Shown: in pieces, positions 63,369 through 64,000 of the stretch | How positions within the stretch are numbered: position 1 is the stretch's first letter | Layout of the letters: every line of letters starts with the position of its first letter | Assembly (NCBI GenBank): GCA_036558745.1 | Contig: DATBEZ010000052.1 | Coordinates: forward strand, 62,001 to 126,000 | Direction of reading: 5' to 3' | Origin: JAMXLJ01 sp036558745 | GTDB lineage: Bacteria; Actinomycetota; Acidimicrobiia; IMCC26256; JAMXLJ01 | Length of the DNA: 64,000 bases | The notes under the pieces: generated by a model | What the model saw: the letters and a program-made list of their open reading frames with translations, nothing else | Told to the model about the DNA's origin: nothing | The model's database searches: none | Program-made: the position numbers and the translations under genes

Positions 63369-63784
63369 GGCGCGACCGCGTCCTCGTCGAACGCGTGGGC
63401 GCTCGCGATGATCGTGAAGCGCGGGAGGAACGGCAGTACCGACGGCGCGTCGCCGCGCGCCGCGACCTCGACGTCCTGACCGGTCTCCGCCGCGTCGACC
63501 TGGAACCGGTCCCCCGCACCGCCGAGCCCGTCGTGAAGCAACACACGCGTCCGCTGCTCGCCGTCGGCGAGCGGGCGCCCGGCCTCCGCGGCCGTGCGCG
63601 CGCCCTCGTGCGCCGCGCTCACGGCGACGTTGCGCGCCCACGTCCACATCGCCGCTTGGGCGATGGTCAGGAGCGCGAGCACGGTCAGGACCGCGACGCC
63701 GAGGAACTCGACGACCGTCGCGCCGCGCTCGGTGCCGCCGAACGCGGGCTCGCCGGGTTCAGCCGCGCAGGCGGCCGAACGCAT
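63365..63784 (-). CDS. TadE-like pilus protein (second copy)
   Basis: A 139-residue protein with ERGATVVEFLGVAVLTVLALLTIAQAAMWTWAR (the same RGAxxxEF start and one helix) and an extracytoplasmic domain (FQVDAAETGQDVEVAARGDAP). An N-terminal extension with two cysteines precedes the motif. Overlaps the 52-residue membrane gene upstream by 26 bp. Confidence 0.8.
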   Translation of the reverse strand: MRSAACAAEPGEPAFGGTERGATVVEFLGVAVLTVLALLTIAQAAMWTWARNVAVSAAHEGARTAAEAGRPLADGEQRTRVLLHDGLGGAGDRFQVDAAETGQDVEVAARGDAPSVLPFLPRFTIIASAHAFDEDAVAP

Positions 63785-63917
63785 CGGAGACGAGCTGCGC
63801 GATGTCGGGCTGCACGATCGCCCATAACGCCATCACGATCCCGACCCCCATGACGAGCAGCATCACCCACTCCGGGATCGACCCCCGCTCGTCGCGCTCC
63901 CGCGCACCGTTGCTCAT
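63759..63917 (-). CDS. small single-helix membrane protein of the tad locus (52 aa)
   Basis: The frame from ATG 63917 encodes SNGARERDERGSIPEWV, a hydrophobic helix (MLLVMGVGIVMALWAIV) and a short tail QPDIAQLVSDAFGRLRG. GGGCAGGG lies directly before the ATG. Its position between the TadC-like gene and TadE, and its flp-pilin-like size, suggest a pilus component; it lacks the usual G/A-x4-E-Y pilin motif, so the function is open. Confidence 0.6.
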   Translation of the reverse strand: MSNGARERDERGSIPEWVMLLVMGVGIVMALWAIVQPDIAQLVSDAFGRLRG

Positions 63918-63931
63918 CCCTGCCCTTTCTC

Positions 63932-64000
63932 TCAGCGCACCAACGTGCGCACCGCCACCAAACCGGGGAAGAACGCGAACACGATCGCCACGGGAAGGAT
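63932..64000 (-). CDS. TadC/GspF-type membrane protein, C-terminal end (cut by window)
   Basis: Only 22 codons are inside the window: ILPVAIVFAFFPGLVAVRTLVR then stop. An ILP-x-A-hydrophobic-FPG ending is typical of the last helix of T2SSF/TadB/TadC inner-membrane platform proteins. The 52-residue gene starts 14 nt downstream of its stop. Call rests on the ending and tad context. Confidence 0.5.
   Translation of the reverse strand: MLPVAIVFAFFPGLVAVRTLVR

Overview
The window is very GC-rich, densely coded actinobacterial DNA. Mycothiol-type (MDMPI) folds, a luciferase-like F420-type oxidoreductase, a HadA/HadB-like dehydratase pair, PASTA-kinase signalling, SCP2 and terpenoid/CoA catabolism genes, and many apparently leaderless genes fit Actinomycetota. 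Acidimicrobiia or a neighbouring deep branch is my best guess; species cannot be read from the sequence. No tRNA, rRNA, CRISPR array, insertion sequence or prophage was seen.

Layout. 1-1.0 kb: end of an RsbW-like anti-sigma gene overlapping a SigB/SigF-type sigma factor. 1.0-5.9 kb: a small conserved gene, a D-threonine-aldolase-like PLP enzyme, an amidase and a split AtuA pair. 5.9-17.5 kb: an Lhr helicase, a PAS-GAF-GGDEF-EAL protein, a Nei-type glycosylase, an ArsB/NhaD-like permease, and an ECF sigma factor paired with an anti-sigma/MDMPI fusion. 17.6-19.5 kb: a secreted clan-A glycosidase with Calx-beta repeats. 19.7-23.8 kb: the ilvB-ilvN-(PH-like)-ilvC operon behind a leader peptide and an attenuator. 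23.8-31.8 kb: esterase, lysyl-PG-synthase-like protein, histidine kinase/response regulator, Fpg, IlvD. 31.8-34.8 kb: MDMPI-fold protein, luciferase-like enzyme, beta-propeller protein. 34.8-39.0 kb: gatB, an alpha/beta hydrolase, gatA and gatC. 39-46.7 kb: ferredoxin, SCP2, membrane glycosyltransferase-like protein, CrtC-like protein, SDR, PASTA kinase. 46.7-56.1 kb: alcohol dehydrogenase, HadB/HadA-like pair, ligA, short MetE-like protein, CaCA exchanger, mnmA and cysteine desulfurase. 56.2-59.1 kb: a lipoprotein gene broken by about eight frameshifts, a 53-residue gene and an acyl-CoA mutase. 59.2-62.4 kb: a CHASE-PAS-PAS-GGDEF-EAL protein. 62.5 kb to the edge: a tad pilus locus (TadG/TadE-like, a small membrane protein, the end of a TadC/GspF-like gene).

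How it fits together. Branched-chain amino acid synthesis is represented by ilvB, ilvN, ilvC and ilvD. The order ilvC-N-B, gatB-A-C, ligA, MetE-like, mnmA, cysteine desulfurase matches what I recall of the Mycobacterium tuberculosis Rv3001c-Rv3025c region, so this looks like an ancestral actinobacterial housekeeping block with lineage-specific insertions.

The main new signals are regulatory: a BCAA leader peptide plus terminator ahead of ilvB; a 48-bp hairpin between ilvB and ilvN; 11-nt-period direct repeats shared by the response-regulator promoter and the lysyl-PG-synthase promoter; two TetR-style palindromes; and a recurring TAnnnT box 6-9 nt upstream of many start codons, implying leaderless mRNAs. 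The most unusual proteins are the anti-sigma/MDMPI fusion that keeps a metal triad and an Fpg with a C-D-C-H zinc finger.
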